Shown: positions 23,787 through 32,951, numbered from the stretch's first letter. The stretch: 48,146 nt of DNA from an uncultured Christensenellaceae bacterium (GCA_910587805.1 CAJUNM010000014.1:1-48146); one strand, 5' to 3'. A program made the numbers and translations. The notes: generated by a model not told the origin, from the sequence alone.

Positions 23787-26700
23787 ATGAATAGAATCGG
23801 CAAAGTCAGTCGCATCATATGCGGAATAATTGTTTTCGCTTTGTTTGCGGGCTTAGGATCGCTTATCGTGTCCGTAATAGACGGCAATGTATATGCCGAA
23901 ACACAGTCGTTAAATGCGCGCGTGCGCAATTCGGCTACAGCAGCGGCGCAAGATTTTATCGTTACGGATACGGCGAACGAGGTGGACGGCGAGTTCTCGT
24001 TTTTATCCGTAAGCGAAACCGAATGCAGCGTAAAATTAGTCAATAAATCGACGGCAACGAAAGCGGTAGTTCCTTCTTCGGCAATCATAGACGGTAAAGA
24101 ATATATCGTTACCGAGGTATCGGCAAACGGTTTTACTTCGGCGGCGAATCTTGTTCGGGTATATTTGCCTAAAACGATCGATAAAATCGGCAATACGGCT
24201 TTTGCAAATTGCGCAAAGCTTCAACGGATATCGTTGGCTAATATAAAGACTATAGGCAACAATGCGTTTTACAGATGTCCGAGTTTAACGGATCTGGTGC
24301 TGCCTCGTTCTATCGAAAGCGTGGGTTCGTATATTTTGCGAAACAACGATACGCAAGTGCATGTGCGCGAAGGGCTAAACGAATCGGCGCTGTCGGCAAA
24401 TTGGAACACCGGAAACGCAAATCAAGACGTTGATTATAACAGTACATACAGGGAACCGTTGGAGCTTGAGACCGAATATAAAAGCATCGATACGTATTCG
24501 CTTGTTTCCGCCGCGTCGGAAACTTTGTCGGGTTACGTCGTGGCGGCGGGACAGCCGTGCGTGGAAGAATTTTACGACGGCGAGAACTATTTTATACCCG
24601 CCGAATATAACGGCTTGGATATTACCGCTATAAAAATGGGCGCGTTCGACGGCGCAATATTCGGGCAGTTTGTAATAGAATATTCGGATATTCCGTTGCA
24701 AATCGGTTCTCATGTTTTTGATTTTACTATTGGGTCGAGCGTAACGATAAACCGCGCCGTCGAGTTTATCGATAGCGATACGGGAACGGCGGCTGAAAGT
24801 ATTTTCTTTTGTTCGGGAGTGAATACGGTGGTTTTGCCCGACTGTATAACAGAGTTGCCGGAATATATGTTCTCTAACTGTATGGACTTGACCGATATAT
24901 TTTTCATAACGCCCGAGTTTACGGAAAGCAGAGACGATATGCTCGCTATTGCGCCGACGCTTGCCGGGTCGGGCGACGGCGCGGTGCATTTGCCGAATAC
25001 TTCTGCGTTTGAAAAAATATGCGAGGGCGCGTTCGACGGAACCGTAAGTATTGCGGAATTGCATATTTACGATACCGTGCAAAGCGTGGGCGGCGACGTG
25101 TTAAACGGTTGGGAAAGCACGCAAAAAGTAGTAGTACATAACGATAACGGCAAACTGCCCGAATACGATCAAAGTACGGGAACGGGTTGGCATCCGCAAT
25201 GGAGCGGTAGCGCGGTCGTCGAATATACGAGAAATTTTTATAACATATATTTCGACGCAAGCGGCGGAACGGTTACGATAAACTCAAAGGAAGTAGAAAA
25301 GGGCGTCGCAGTAGGCGAATTGCCCGCGCCCGAAAACGGATATTGGGTATTCGACGGTTGGATTGACGATCAAGGATTAAAGTACGACGAATACACCGTG
25401 TACGAGCGCGACGGCGATTGCACCCTCTCCGCGCTTTGGATCGCGCCCGAGTATTATATAGCGTACGATAAAAATACCCCGATCGATGCGCGATCGGAAG
25501 TCGAAGGCGAAATGGACCGCTCGTCGCATTTTTACAATAGTATATCTTCGCTCAATCCGAATATGTATTATCTGTGCGGCTGGGATTTTCTCGGCTGGAA
25601 TACAGAACCCGACGGCAGCGGAACGTCTTTTACGGACGGGCAGGACGTTTACGATCTTTGCTCCGTTCACAATGCCACGGTAACGCTGTATGCGCAATGG
25701 CAATTGCATTATTATACCATAACGTATATTATAAATGATGACGATGTTTATAATCCCAACACAATAACGTCGTACACCGTAAACGACGATACCATAGTTT
25801 TCGATGCGCCCGTAAAAGAAGGTTATAACGGATGGTGGGAACCGAATGAGATATTTAGCGGAAGCATAGGTGATTTCACACCGGTTGCATGTTTTGAAAT
25901 ATTACCTCCTATAGAGTATTCGATAAAATATGAATTGAACGGAAGCATCAACAGCCCCGAAAACCCCGATACTATAACATCGAAACAGACGGTAACATTG
26001 AAAAATCCCACGAATAAAATAGGGTATAACTTCGTCGGGTGGATGATTCGGGGAACGGACGCCTTTGTAAAAACCTTATCAAACGTAACGAGCGATCTTA
26101 CTTTGGAAGCGATTTGGGTGGAGTGGGGCGACGTGCACACGCTCGAGAATACCGTGTCCGAGTTTACCGAGAGCAGCAATATTGCGACGATAAACATTCT
26201 CTCGCGCGATCGCAATGCCTTGACCGTTACTGTAAAGTCTTCCGTTAGCAGATTATATATTTATTCGGAAACGTTTTTCCCCGTATTTGCTAATATAATA
26301 ATAGAGAACAGAAGCTCGGCATTGACTCTCATTTTGGACAATATGAGATTGCTGTCGCCGAGCGTAGATAACCCCACGATAGTCATGAATTCCGCCGTCA
26401 ATCTCAATCTGGTAATGTACAGAGGGTGCGAGGTCTATGGCGCTACCGGCGCTATGGGCGAAACGAGCTCAGCGGGTAGCAGAGGAGGCACGGGTGGAAA
26501 AGGCGGCATCGCAATTCAATGCCACACGCTTATCATATGTTCGTCTGCGCGTATTTACGGCGGCACGGGTGGAAAAGGCGGCACGGGTGGAAGAGGCGGT
26601 AATATAGGCGGTTTCGGCGGCATAGGCGGCGAAGGAAATTTGGCGATAAAAGCCGTATGTGTGATAATTCGGTCAAATAACGTGTATATAGTCGGAGGCA

Positions 26701-26903
26701 AAGGAGGCAAAGGCGGTACGGGCGGTGTAAGCAATTCCGGTGTGGGCGTCAAGGGCGGCGCGGGCGGCAGAGGTTCGGAAGCCTTGGCTGACACGGTGAC
26801 GGTGACAGACGCGGAAAATTACGTAAATGTCAGTGTTCAAAAAGGCGAAAACGGTGCTAATGGTGACAACGGCACATTGGGACCTATCATAGGCTATGAT
26901 TAA
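23787..26903 (+). CDS. large surface protein: LRR, B-repeats, glycine-rich tail
   Basis: A 1038-residue exported protein. An N-terminal hydrophobic segment (about residues 8-32) is a signal peptide or anchor, with no clear lipobox. Residues about 100-200 and 260-470 carry BspA-type leucine-rich units (IGNTAFANCAKLQRISL, IGNNAFYRCPSL). Three or four B-repeat-like units follow at about 481-780 (FDGWIDDQG, FLGWNTEPDGSG, GYNFVGWMI). From about 888 to the end, short beta strands alternate with GGTGGKGG-type glycine runs and a GENGANGDNG segment. No LPxTG sorting signal is present. It probably forms a surface fibre or adhesin; this is inferred from composition. The next gene starts 17 bases downstream. 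Confidence 0.8.
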   Translation: MNRIGKVSRIICGIIVFALFAGLGSLIVSVIDGNVYAETQSLNARVRNSATAAAQDFIVTDTANEVDGEFSFLSVSETECSVKLVNKSTATKAVVPSSAIIDGKEYIVTEVSANGFTSAANLVRVYLPKTIDKIGNTAFANCAKLQRISLANIKTIGNNAFYRCPSLTDLVLPRSIESVGSYILRNNDTQVHVREGLNESALSANWNTGNANQDVDYNSTYREPLELETEYKSIDTYSLVSAASETLSGYVVAAGQPCVEEFYDGENYFIPAEYNGLDITAIKMGAFDGAIFGQFVIEYSDIPLQIGSHVFDFTIGSSVTINRAVEFIDSDTGTAAESIFFCSGVNTVVLPDCITELPEYMFSNCMDLTDIFFITPEFTESRDDMLAIAPTLAGSGDGAVHLPNTSAFEKICEGAFDGTVSIAELHIYDTVQSVGGDVLNGWESTQKVVVHNDNGKLPEYDQSTGTGWHPQWSGSAVVEYTRNFYNIYFDASGGTVTINSKEVEKGVAVGELPAPENGYWVFDGWIDDQGLKYDEYTVYERDGDCTLSALWIAPEYYIAYDKNTPIDARSEVEGEMDRSSHFYNSISSLNPNMYYLCGWDFLGWNTEPDGSGTSFTDGQDVYDLCSVHNATVTLYAQWQLHYYTITYIINDDDVYNPNTITSYTVNDDTIVFDAPVKEGYNGWWEPNEIFSGSIGDFTPVACFEILPPIEYSIKYELNGSINSPENPDTITSKQTVTLKNPTNKIGYNFVGWMIRGTDAFVKTLSNVTSDLTLEAIWVEWGDVHTLENTVSEFTESSNIATINILSRDRNALTVTVKSSVSRLYIYSETFFPVFANIIIENRSSALTLILDNMRLLSPSVDNPTIVMNSAVNLNLVMYRGCEVYGATGAMGETSSAGSRGGTGGKGGIAIQCHTLIICSSARIYGGTGGKGGTGGRGGNIGGFGGIGGEGNLAIKAVCVIIRSNNVYIVGGKGGKGGTGGVSNSGVGVKGGAGGRGSEALADTVTVTDAENYVNVSVQKGENGANGDNGTLGPIIGYD

Positions 26904-26920
26904 GCGAATAAGGATATAAT

Positions 26921-28534
26921 ATGAAAAAACGCGTTATCGGTATATTGATGGCTGTATTTGCGCTATCGTTTTTAATGTTCGGTTGTAATACGTTGCCGAA
27001 TCCCGAAGAAAATCCCAATCCCGAAATCGGCGACATTGCCGAAGATCGCATACATTATTTAAGAACATATTATGCAGATAAGGGAGGGCACCTCGTTTTT
27101 AAGAATTCGGAAGGTAACGATGTTATTTCGTTTTCTATCGATGCTGCGGGTGCGAAGTATATGCCCGTGGAAGCGGTGCCGTATGAAGGATATAAATTTA
27201 TCGGTTGGTCGGACGGTGTGCAAACGGCAGTCAGATACGAGGCAAATTTAACGAGTGATTTTGTTGTTACGGCTAAATTCGAGTATATATATTCACGATA
27301 TATATTGAATTATCGCGGCGGCGAATGCGACGAAGGAATAAAAGAAGTAACATTTTACGGCGACGATTTCAAACAGATAAAATTTCCGACGCCGCAAAAG
27401 GAACATTTTGATTTCGACGGTTGGTTTATAGGCAGTAAGCGCGTTACGGACTCCAACGGCAATATGGTTATAGGCGGTGAAGTTATCAACGAGTACGGTA
27501 ACGAGATACGCGCAAAGTACCGAGCGAAGCAAACTTTTACGTATAAGCTTTTGTTGATTTATGTTACCGATATAGAGGCGAGTTTGCGAAGTATCGAAGA
27601 TAATAAACAATTCGTGTCTGTAAATTATACTTTAAGCGAGGACGAGAAGGAACTTTGCAAACTCATAACCGTAAAACTCGAGCAATTGCTCGATTATATG
27701 TTCGACGGTTTGGTGGATTTTCAGGTAGATGAGTATTTTACGCAGAATAAAATCGTCTCAGATGATTTCGCTAATATAGGATATTATTCGCGGCTTTTTC
27801 CGTATATGATACCGGAATTGTTCGACAATAATTTGCTTAACAGTTATGACAGCACTTTAACGGCATGCTCGTTGGGCGTCAATGAAGGTAAAGTTGTAAA
27901 TTTTGCGGGATCTGCAGTGGAAAAATATGGGCAAGTGCTGTTATATCGTCATCTGTTGGATATGTTACGTGACAGGGGATACTCGCCGCGAGACGTGGTG
28001 CAGGCATACAAAACGAACGACGGAGAGAGTCTGCCCGTAAGTTTTAAGCATGATTTGGCAAATGTTTTGAAAACGTTCGTGCATGAGCTAACACATACTA
28101 TCGAGCTGAAAATGTCAGATGTATTCGAATATCATACGGCTTTTTATACTTCTATATACCACGAACCGTACGAACCAATAAACGGATGGATGAGAATGCC
28201 GGGAATCAGAGTGACGCGCGATTATTTGCTATGCGAAATAAATAACGACGGCAATAGAGTCGGCATACCGTACGAATTTTGGCGCGGTGATAAGATAGTG
28301 AAAATAACTTATCGCGACGGTGTTGGCGGCTATGTGGTATCGGTGGACGAAATCAATGATTTGGGCAGGAATGATTTGACCGTGAAAATGTTGCGCGAAT
28401 GTAAGGCGACTGTCCGTGCCAAACCGTATCCAAATTATAAATTCGTCGGGTGGTCGGACGGTGTAACGACCGAAGTTCGTACCGATATTCGTACCGAGGA
28501 CTACGAGGTTACCGCATTGTTCGAGCGAATATGA
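26921..28534 (+). CDS. lipoprotein with HExxH metallopeptidase motif
   Basis: A 537-residue lipoprotein (lipobox MFGC, Cys22). The centre carries HELTH at residues 388-392, a zinc-metallopeptidase signature, followed by IELKMSDVFEYH, which supplies further His/Glu candidates for a third ligand. Repeat-like modules lie on both sides: near residues 80-120 (GYKFIGWSDGVQTAVR) and at the very end (YKFVGWSDGVTTEVR), plus one B-repeat at about 125-200. I do not recognise the peptidase family. It is probably cotranscribed with the glycine-rich protein upstream and could process or anchor surface proteins; that role is inference. Confidence 0.75.
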   Translation: MKKRVIGILMAVFALSFLMFGCNTLPNPEENPNPEIGDIAEDRIHYLRTYYADKGGHLVFKNSEGNDVISFSIDAAGAKYMPVEAVPYEGYKFIGWSDGVQTAVRYEANLTSDFVVTAKFEYIYSRYILNYRGGECDEGIKEVTFYGDDFKQIKFPTPQKEHFDFDGWFIGSKRVTDSNGNMVIGGEVINEYGNEIRAKYRAKQTFTYKLLLIYVTDIEASLRSIEDNKQFVSVNYTLSEDEKELCKLITVKLEQLLDYMFDGLVDFQVDEYFTQNKIVSDDFANIGYYSRLFPYMIPELFDNNLLNSYDSTLTACSLGVNEGKVVNFAGSAVEKYGQVLLYRHLLDMLRDRGYSPRDVVQAYKTNDGESLPVSFKHDLANVLKTFVHELTHTIELKMSDVFEYHTAFYTSIYHEPYEPINGWMRMPGIRVTRDYLLCEINNDGNRVGIPYEFWRGDKIVKITYRDGVGGYVVSVDEINDLGRNDLTVKMLRECKATVRAKPYPNYKFVGWSDGVTTEVRTDIRTEDYEVTALFERI

Positions 28535-28538
28535 TCGG

Positions 28539-28656
28539 ATGCGGCTATCGCCGCATTAAGGACTTTTCTCGTTGCATTCGGAATAGCCTGCGGCTGCTGC
28601 GTAGGACAAAAAACGGGCGGGGCGGGTTTTGTTGCTTACGTGGAATAAACAGCAAA
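28539..28656. repeat. dispersed repeat upstream of purF
   Basis: Begins with a hairpin ATGCGGC (28539-28545) / GCCGCAT (28550-28556) just after the lipoprotein gene, and continues into GAATAGCCTGCGGCTGCTGC plus GTA (28581-28603), which occurs exactly, on the opposite strand, at 41764-41786. A degenerate copy lies at 48021-48052. No gene is seen between 28535 and 28756. Confidence 0.6.
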
Positions 28657-28673
28657 GAATCAATCCGTGCTTG

Positions 28674-28702
28674 TTGACAATGCGGATAATATGTAGTATA
28701 AT
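28674..28702 (+). promoter_or_regulatory. consensus promoter of purF
   Basis: TTGACA (28674-28679), 17-base spacer and TATAAT (28697-28702), an exact consensus match. The leader to ATG 28757 is about 48 bases and shows no purine-riboswitch core. Confidence 0.85.
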
Positions 28703-28756
28703 ACATAATGCAGTCGCGGTTCGATAAAAATCAATACGCCGCGGCGCGGAGTGCAT

Positions 28757-30100
28757 ATGATACAAGAAGAATGCGGAGTAATGGGCGCATACGACTTCGA
28801 CGGCGGAGACGTTGCGTTCGATATATATCACGGTCTGTACTCGTTGCAGCATCGCGGACAGGAAAGCTGCGGTATCGTCACCAACGATTATGTCAAGCTG
28901 TATAACGTTCGCGGTAAGGGGCTTGTAAACGAGGTGTTCGACAAGTACAATCTTGTTACGCTCAAGGGCAATATCGGCGTTGGGCATGTGCGTTACGGCG
29001 GCGACGAGACGGCGGCTATCCCGCCGATCATGAGCCGTTATTGCAAGGGCACGATGACTATCGCCATGAACGGGCAGCTTACCAACTACGACGCGTTGCG
29101 AACCGAACTCGAGGCGCGCGGCGCGATATTCCAATCGACGAGCCACGCCGAGCTTGTTATGAACATGGTCGCTATAGCGCGCACCAAAACCCACAGCGCG
29201 GAAGAAGCGGTGATCGCCGCGGCGAAAAAACTCAAAGGCGCGTTTTCTATCGTTGTCATGAGCCCCAAAAAGCTCTTAGCGGTGCGCGACCCGTTGGGCG
29301 TGCGCCCGCTGTCGGTGGGCAGACGCGGCAACAGGTATTTTATCTCGTCCGAGACCGCCGCGTTCGACGTTTTGCGCGCGCAGCGCGTGTTCGACGTTTT
29401 GCCCGGAGAGCTTATCAAGATAGACGAGACGGGCGTCAATCATTTTCCGTACGACAGACGCAAAAAAACGGGGCATTGCATATTCGAGTTTGTGTACTTT
29501 GCGCGTCCCGATTCCGTCGTGGACGGCAGGGGCGTAAACTCCGTGCGCATCGATATCGGCAGAGAGCTTTACAAAGCCCAGCCGGTAGAAGCCGATCTCG
29601 TCGTGGGCGTGCCCGATTCGGGGCTTCAGTTCGCGCTCGGTTATTCGTATGCGAGCGGCATACCTTACGGTATCGGGCTTGTGAAAAATTCGTACGTCGG
29701 CAGAACGTTTATAAAAGAAACCGACGAGGCGCGGTACGAAGCGGTATACGTTAAGCTCAACGCTTTGCGCGACGCGATCGAGGGCAAAAACATAGTGCTT
29801 GTCGACGACTCTATAGTGCGTGGCACTACGTGCGCAAATCTTGTAAAAATGCTCAAAGACGGAGGCGCAAAATCGGTGCATATGCGTATCGCGTCCCCGC
29901 CGTTTTTGTGGCAATGCGATTTCGGCACGGACATACCCGACAGAAAGCATTTGATTGCCGCGAACATGCCGATCGAGCAGATAAAGAACCATATCGGCGC
30001 GGACAGCCTTGCGTATCTTCCGCTCGAAGCGTTCGAGACGCTCGGATTTTCGCCCGACGAATATTGCATGAATTGCTTTACGGGTAAAAAACCCGAATAG
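28757..30100 (+). CDS. purF: amidophosphoribosyltransferase PurF
   Basis: PurF makes phosphoribosylamine from PRPP and glutamine, the first step of purine synthesis. The glutaminase nucleophile is Cys6 in MIQEECGVMGAYD, exposed after removal of a short propeptide. The PRPP loop is VLVDDSIVRGTT. Cysteines in CIFEFVYF, LWQCDFG and YCMNCF match the four ligands of the [4Fe-4S] cluster in Bacillus-type enzymes. ATG 28757, with GGAG 5 bases upstream, is preferred over GTG 28751. The product has 447 residues. It stands alone, not in a pur operon, with its own promoter and terminator. Confidence 0.96.
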   Translation: MIQEECGVMGAYDFDGGDVAFDIYHGLYSLQHRGQESCGIVTNDYVKLYNVRGKGLVNEVFDKYNLVTLKGNIGVGHVRYGGDETAAIPPIMSRYCKGTMTIAMNGQLTNYDALRTELEARGAIFQSTSHAELVMNMVAIARTKTHSAEEAVIAAAKKLKGAFSIVVMSPKKLLAVRDPLGVRPLSVGRRGNRYFISSETAAFDVLRAQRVFDVLPGELIKIDETGVNHFPYDRRKKTGHCIFEFVYFARPDSVVDGRGVNSVRIDIGRELYKAQPVEADLVVGVPDSGLQFALGYSYASGIPYGIGLVKNSYVGRTFIKETDEARYEAVYVKLNALRDAIEGKNIVLVDDSIVRGTTCANLVKMLKDGGAKSVHMRIASPPFLWQCDFGTDIPDRKHLIAANMPIEQIKNHIGADSLAYLPLEAFETLGFSPDEYCMNCFTGKKPE

Positions 30101-30123
30101 TGATCGTTTAGTCTCTATTTTCC

Positions 30124-30151
30124 GACCTCTCTTTGATAAGGGAGGTCTTTT
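30124..30151 (+). terminator. terminator after purF
   Basis: GACCTCTC (30124-30131) pairs with GGGAGGTC (30140-30147), one G-U pair, followed by TTTT. The rest of the gap up to 30340 holds a diverged repeat remnant (CTGCGGCTACGGCGTCGGAC near 30189) and A/T-rich sequence, but no gene. Confidence 0.8.
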
Positions 30152-30340
30152 GTTATATGGTCCGGATTTTTCGTCGATGACTCATTCTCTGCGGCTACGG
30201 CGTCGGACAAAAGAGAATATACAGAGCAAGGCAAATAACTTTTGACGTTCCGAACGAGCGCGGAGCGCGTCTTTGCGTGCCGAAGAATTTCGGCTTTGAA
30301 AAAATTTTTTGAAAAAAATCGATTTTCTATGTAAAAACGC

Positions 30341-30369
30341 TTTACTACTTTAGCGTAATAAAGTATAAT
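30341..30369 (+). promoter_or_regulatory. promoter of the amino-acid transporter operon
   Basis: TTTACT (30341-30346), 17-base spacer and TATAAT (30364-30369). AAGGAG at 30385-30390 gives a short leader to ATG 30401. No T-box or amino-acid riboswitch fits in so short a leader. Confidence 0.75.
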
Positions 30370-30400
30370 AACGGTATCAAATTCAAGGAGACAATCAATC

Positions 30401-31228
30401 ATGAAAAAGAAACCGATCGCTTTTGTTGTAGCTGCAGCCGTTGCGGTATCTGCATTTGCTTTTACGGGCTGTACAAAAGAAACCCTCAAAGGGTTCGATA
30501 TTGACCTTGCCCGCGCTGTCGGCGAGGAGTTGGGAATAAAAGTCGAATTTCAACTTATCAACTGGGACAGCAAAGAAACCGAGCTTGCGAGTAAAAGCAT
30601 CGATCTCATTTGGAACGGTATGACCATCAACGACGAGCGGCTCGAAAAAATGGAGATAAGCACGCCGTATATGGACAACAAGCAGGTTGCGGTCATTCGC
30701 AAAGCGGACGCGAGCAAGTATACGAACGTCGACAGCATTAAGAACGCCGCCGTTGCATATGAAAAAGGCAGCGCGGGACAGGACGCGGCGAAGGAAAGCG
30801 GTATAACTAATACTCGCGAACTTGCCGCGCAGGTGGACGCGCTGACCGAAGTAAAAGCCAAAACCTCCGACGTGGCTATTCTGGATTCGGTGCTTGCAAA
30901 TTACTATTGCGATGCGGACGCCGCTTTTTCAGATCTTCAAGTGCTCGATCTCGGGTTTGCCGCGGAGAAGTACGGCATAGCGGCGCGCAAAGGCGACAAG
31001 GGCACTATAGACAAAATCAATACCGTGCTCGCCGCATTTCAAAAAAGCGGCAAGCTCGGCGAAATAGCCGATGAATACGGACTGAAAAACGAAATTTGCG
31101 ACGTTTCGTACGAGAGCAAATGGGACTCTTTTTCCGCCGACGATAGGGCGGGGTGGAGCTACATCGAGAGCAAAGGCAAAATAATAATAGGGTACACGCT
31201 GTACGCGCCCATAGCTTTCGAGGCGTAA
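30401..31228 (+). CDS. amino-acid ABC transporter binding lipoprotein, circularly permuted
   Basis: A substrate-binding protein of the SBP_bac_3 (polar amino acid) family, lipid-anchored at Cys24 (FTGC), that delivers ligand to the permease encoded next. The order is odd. In this family the mature protein starts with a strand like GKIIIGYTLYAPIAFE, then LKGFDIDLARAVGEELG. Here the mature N-terminus begins almost at once with LKGFDIDLARAV (residue 29), while the missing first strand, GKIIIGYTLYAPIAFEA, is the very C-terminus (residues 259-275), after the usual last helix and the linker SADDRAGWSYIESK. This is what a circular permutation through the first loop would give. The remaining family blocks are in normal order. 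Confidence 0.85.
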   Translation: MKKKPIAFVVAAAVAVSAFAFTGCTKETLKGFDIDLARAVGEELGIKVEFQLINWDSKETELASKSIDLIWNGMTINDERLEKMEISTPYMDNKQVAVIRKADASKYTNVDSIKNAAVAYEKGSAGQDAAKESGITNTRELAAQVDALTEVKAKTSDVAILDSVLANYYCDADAAFSDLQVLDLGFAAEKYGIAARKGDKGTIDKINTVLAAFQKSGKLGEIADEYGLKNEICDVSYESKWDSFSADDRAGWSYIESKGKIIIGYTLYAPIAFEA

Positions 31229-31229
31229 A

Positions 31230-31880
31230 ATGGACTTCGGCGACGTAACTCTCAAACTACTCGACGCGTCGAAGTATACGCTCGGTCTGTTCGCAATGAC
31301 GCTTGCGGCGGCGATTCCGCTCGGAATGCTCGTATGTGCGTGCGCCGTGTCCAAGCTCAAGCCGTTAAAGTATGTGACGGGCGTGTTCATATGGATAATA
31401 AGAGGCACGCCGCTCATGCTTCAAATAATGGTTGTGTTTTACGTACCCGGTCTGCTTTTCGGCACACCCGTGCGCAATAGGTTTTTGGCGGCTTTCATCG
31501 CGTTTGCGATAAATTATGCAGCATACTTCGCCGAGATTTACCGCGGCGGGCTTGAGTCGATACCGTCGGGACAGTACGATGCGTGCAAAGCGCTCGGCAT
31601 GAGCAAATTCCATACGAACGTGCTCGTCATATTTCCGCAAGTATTCAAAAAGATATTACCGCCTATGAGCAATGAGATCATCACGCTTGTAAAAGACACA
31701 TCGCTCGCCAACGTGATAGGCATTCCAGAAATAATCATGTCGGCAAAAGGCATTGTGTCCACAAAAGCGATAATCTGGCCGTTGTTCTATACGGGCGTAT
31801 TTTACCTCGTTATGGTGGGAGCGCTCACGGCGCTGCTCAAGCTTTCGGAAAAGAAACTCGGCAAATACAAGGAGCAATAG
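31230..31880 (+). CDS. amino-acid ABC transporter permease
   Basis: A 216-residue membrane protein of the HisM/GlnP type that forms the transport channel with the ATPase downstream. It has about five hydrophobic segments. The cytoplasmic coupling loop, with GQYDACKALGMSKF (the EAA motif), is at about residues 110-130. It starts 2 bases after the binding-protein stop and ends 3 bases before the ATPase, so the three genes form an operon. Confidence 0.93.
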   Translation: MDFGDVTLKLLDASKYTLGLFAMTLAAAIPLGMLVCACAVSKLKPLKYVTGVFIWIIRGTPLMLQIMVVFYVPGLLFGTPVRNRFLAAFIAFAINYAAYFAEIYRGGLESIPSGQYDACKALGMSKFHTNVLVIFPQVFKKILPPMSNEIITLVKDTSLANVIGIPEIIMSAKGIVSTKAIIWPLFYTGVFYLVMVGALTALLKLSEKKLGKYKEQ

Positions 31881-31883
31881 CGT

Positions 31884-32618
31884 ATGGCTTTTTTTGAAAT
31901 AAAGCAATTGCGAAAAAAGTTCGGCGGCTCCGTTGTGCTCGACGGCATCGACCTGACGCTCGAAAAGGGCAATGTGCTCGGCATAATAGGCATATCTGGC
32001 GGCGGCAAAACCACGCTTTTGAGGTGCATAAACGGGCTTGAAACGCCCGATTCGGGAGACGTGCTGCTCGACGGCAAGCCGGTAATTCGCGACGGCAGAT
32101 CTATCGGCATGGTCTTTCAGTCGTTCAACCTGTTCCCGCACTTGACCGTGAAAAAGAACTTGACTTTGGCTGCGCGACTGATGTATAATAAAACCGTTCG
32201 CAAGAAAACGCGCGAGCAAAAGCGCGCGTCGTATGCGGAGATCGACGTTCGGGCGAAAGCGCTTGCGGAGCGCATGGGGCTTAAAGACAAGCTCGGCGCG
32301 TACCCGTATTCGCTGTCGGGCGGGCAGTGTCAGCGCGTGGCGATCGCGCGCGCGCTCATGCTCGATCCCGAAGTGCTGTGCTTCGACGAGCCTACGAGCG
32401 CGCTCGACCCCGAGCTGACGCGCGAAGTGCTGCGCGTCATAAACGATCTGCGAGAGTGCGGGCGCACCATGATCGTGGTTACGCACGATACGGAGTTTGC
32501 CCGCAACGCCGCCGATAAGGTCGCGTTTATGTCGGACGGAAAAGTGAGCGCATACGGCGCTCCGTACGAGATTTTCGAGGCGTGCTCCGATCCCAATGTG
32601 CGGGCGTTTCTTTCGTGA
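31884..32618 (+). CDS. amino-acid ABC transporter ATP-binding protein
   Basis: A 244-residue ATPase of the GlnQ/HisP type that powers the preceding permease. Walker A is GISGGGKTT, the Q-loop VFQSFNLFPHLTV, the signature LSGGQCQRVAIARAL and Walker B EVLCFDEPTSALDPEL with catalytic Glu; the H-loop is VVTHDTEFA. A Lys/Arg-rich stretch of about 20 residues after the Q-loop (KTVRKKTREQKRA) is somewhat longer than usual. Confidence 0.95.
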   Translation: MAFFEIKQLRKKFGGSVVLDGIDLTLEKGNVLGIIGISGGGKTTLLRCINGLETPDSGDVLLDGKPVIRDGRSIGMVFQSFNLFPHLTVKKNLTLAARLMYNKTVRKKTREQKRASYAEIDVRAKALAERMGLKDKLGAYPYSLSGGQCQRVAIARALMLDPEVLCFDEPTSALDPELTREVLRVINDLRECGRTMIVVTHDTEFARNAADKVAFMSDGKVSAYGAPYEIFEACSDPNVRAFLS

Positions 32619-32640
32619 GACTTACCCTAAGGAGAATATG

Positions 32641-32910
32641 ATGAATATACAATTGGGCGACGAAGCCGTAAAGAAGCTTTACGAAGTCATACTCAAGCTC
32701 GATAGCGTAGAGGACTGCAAAGCGCTGTTCGAGGACTTGTGTACGTATAAAGAGATAGAGCAGATGGCGCAGCGCGTGGAAGCGGCGGCGCTGTTGAAGC
32801 AGGGCATGACGTATAACAAAGTGATAGAGCAAACGGATATCTCGTCCGCTACTCTGTCTCGCGTTTCGCGCGCGTTGCAATTCGGCGAGGGGTATAAAAA
32901 GTTCGTTTGA
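32641..32910 (+). CDS. YerC/TrpR-like helix-turn-helix protein
   Basis: A small DNA-binding protein of the TrpR-related YerC/YecD group. The helix-turn-helix is MTYNKVIEQTDISSATLSRV, preceded by the helices EDLCTYKEIEQMAQRVEAAA. ATG 32641 is favoured, being 6 bases after AAGGAG, over the adjacent ATG 32638. The product is 89 residues. The biological ligand of YerC-type proteins is unknown. Position 22 bases after the transporter suggests it is cotranscribed with it, but whether it regulates it is not shown. Confidence 0.88.
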   Translation: MNIQLGDEAVKKLYEVILKLDSVEDCKALFEDLCTYKEIEQMAQRVEAAALLKQGMTYNKVIEQTDISSATLSRVSRALQFGEGYKKFV

Positions 32911-32920
32911 ATATGTATAC

Positions 32921-32951
32921 AGCCCCGAATCGACGCCGCCGATTCGGGGCT
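32921..32951 (+). terminator. terminator after the transporter/yerC operon
   Basis: AGCCCCGAATC (32921-32931) pairs with GATTCGGGGCT (32941-32951), 11 bp perfect, with a 9-base loop. The T run after it is weak (TCGGGTTTA). Confidence 0.7.

Noticed and set aside
26555..26794. Proline-rich open frame on the minus strand
   Set aside because: It is the complement of the glycine codons of the surface protein tail; GGN read backwards gives CCN proline codons.
28580..28756. Possible purine or PRPP riboswitch before purF
   Set aside because: The leader from the consensus promoter is only about 50 bases and has no recognisable aptamer core.
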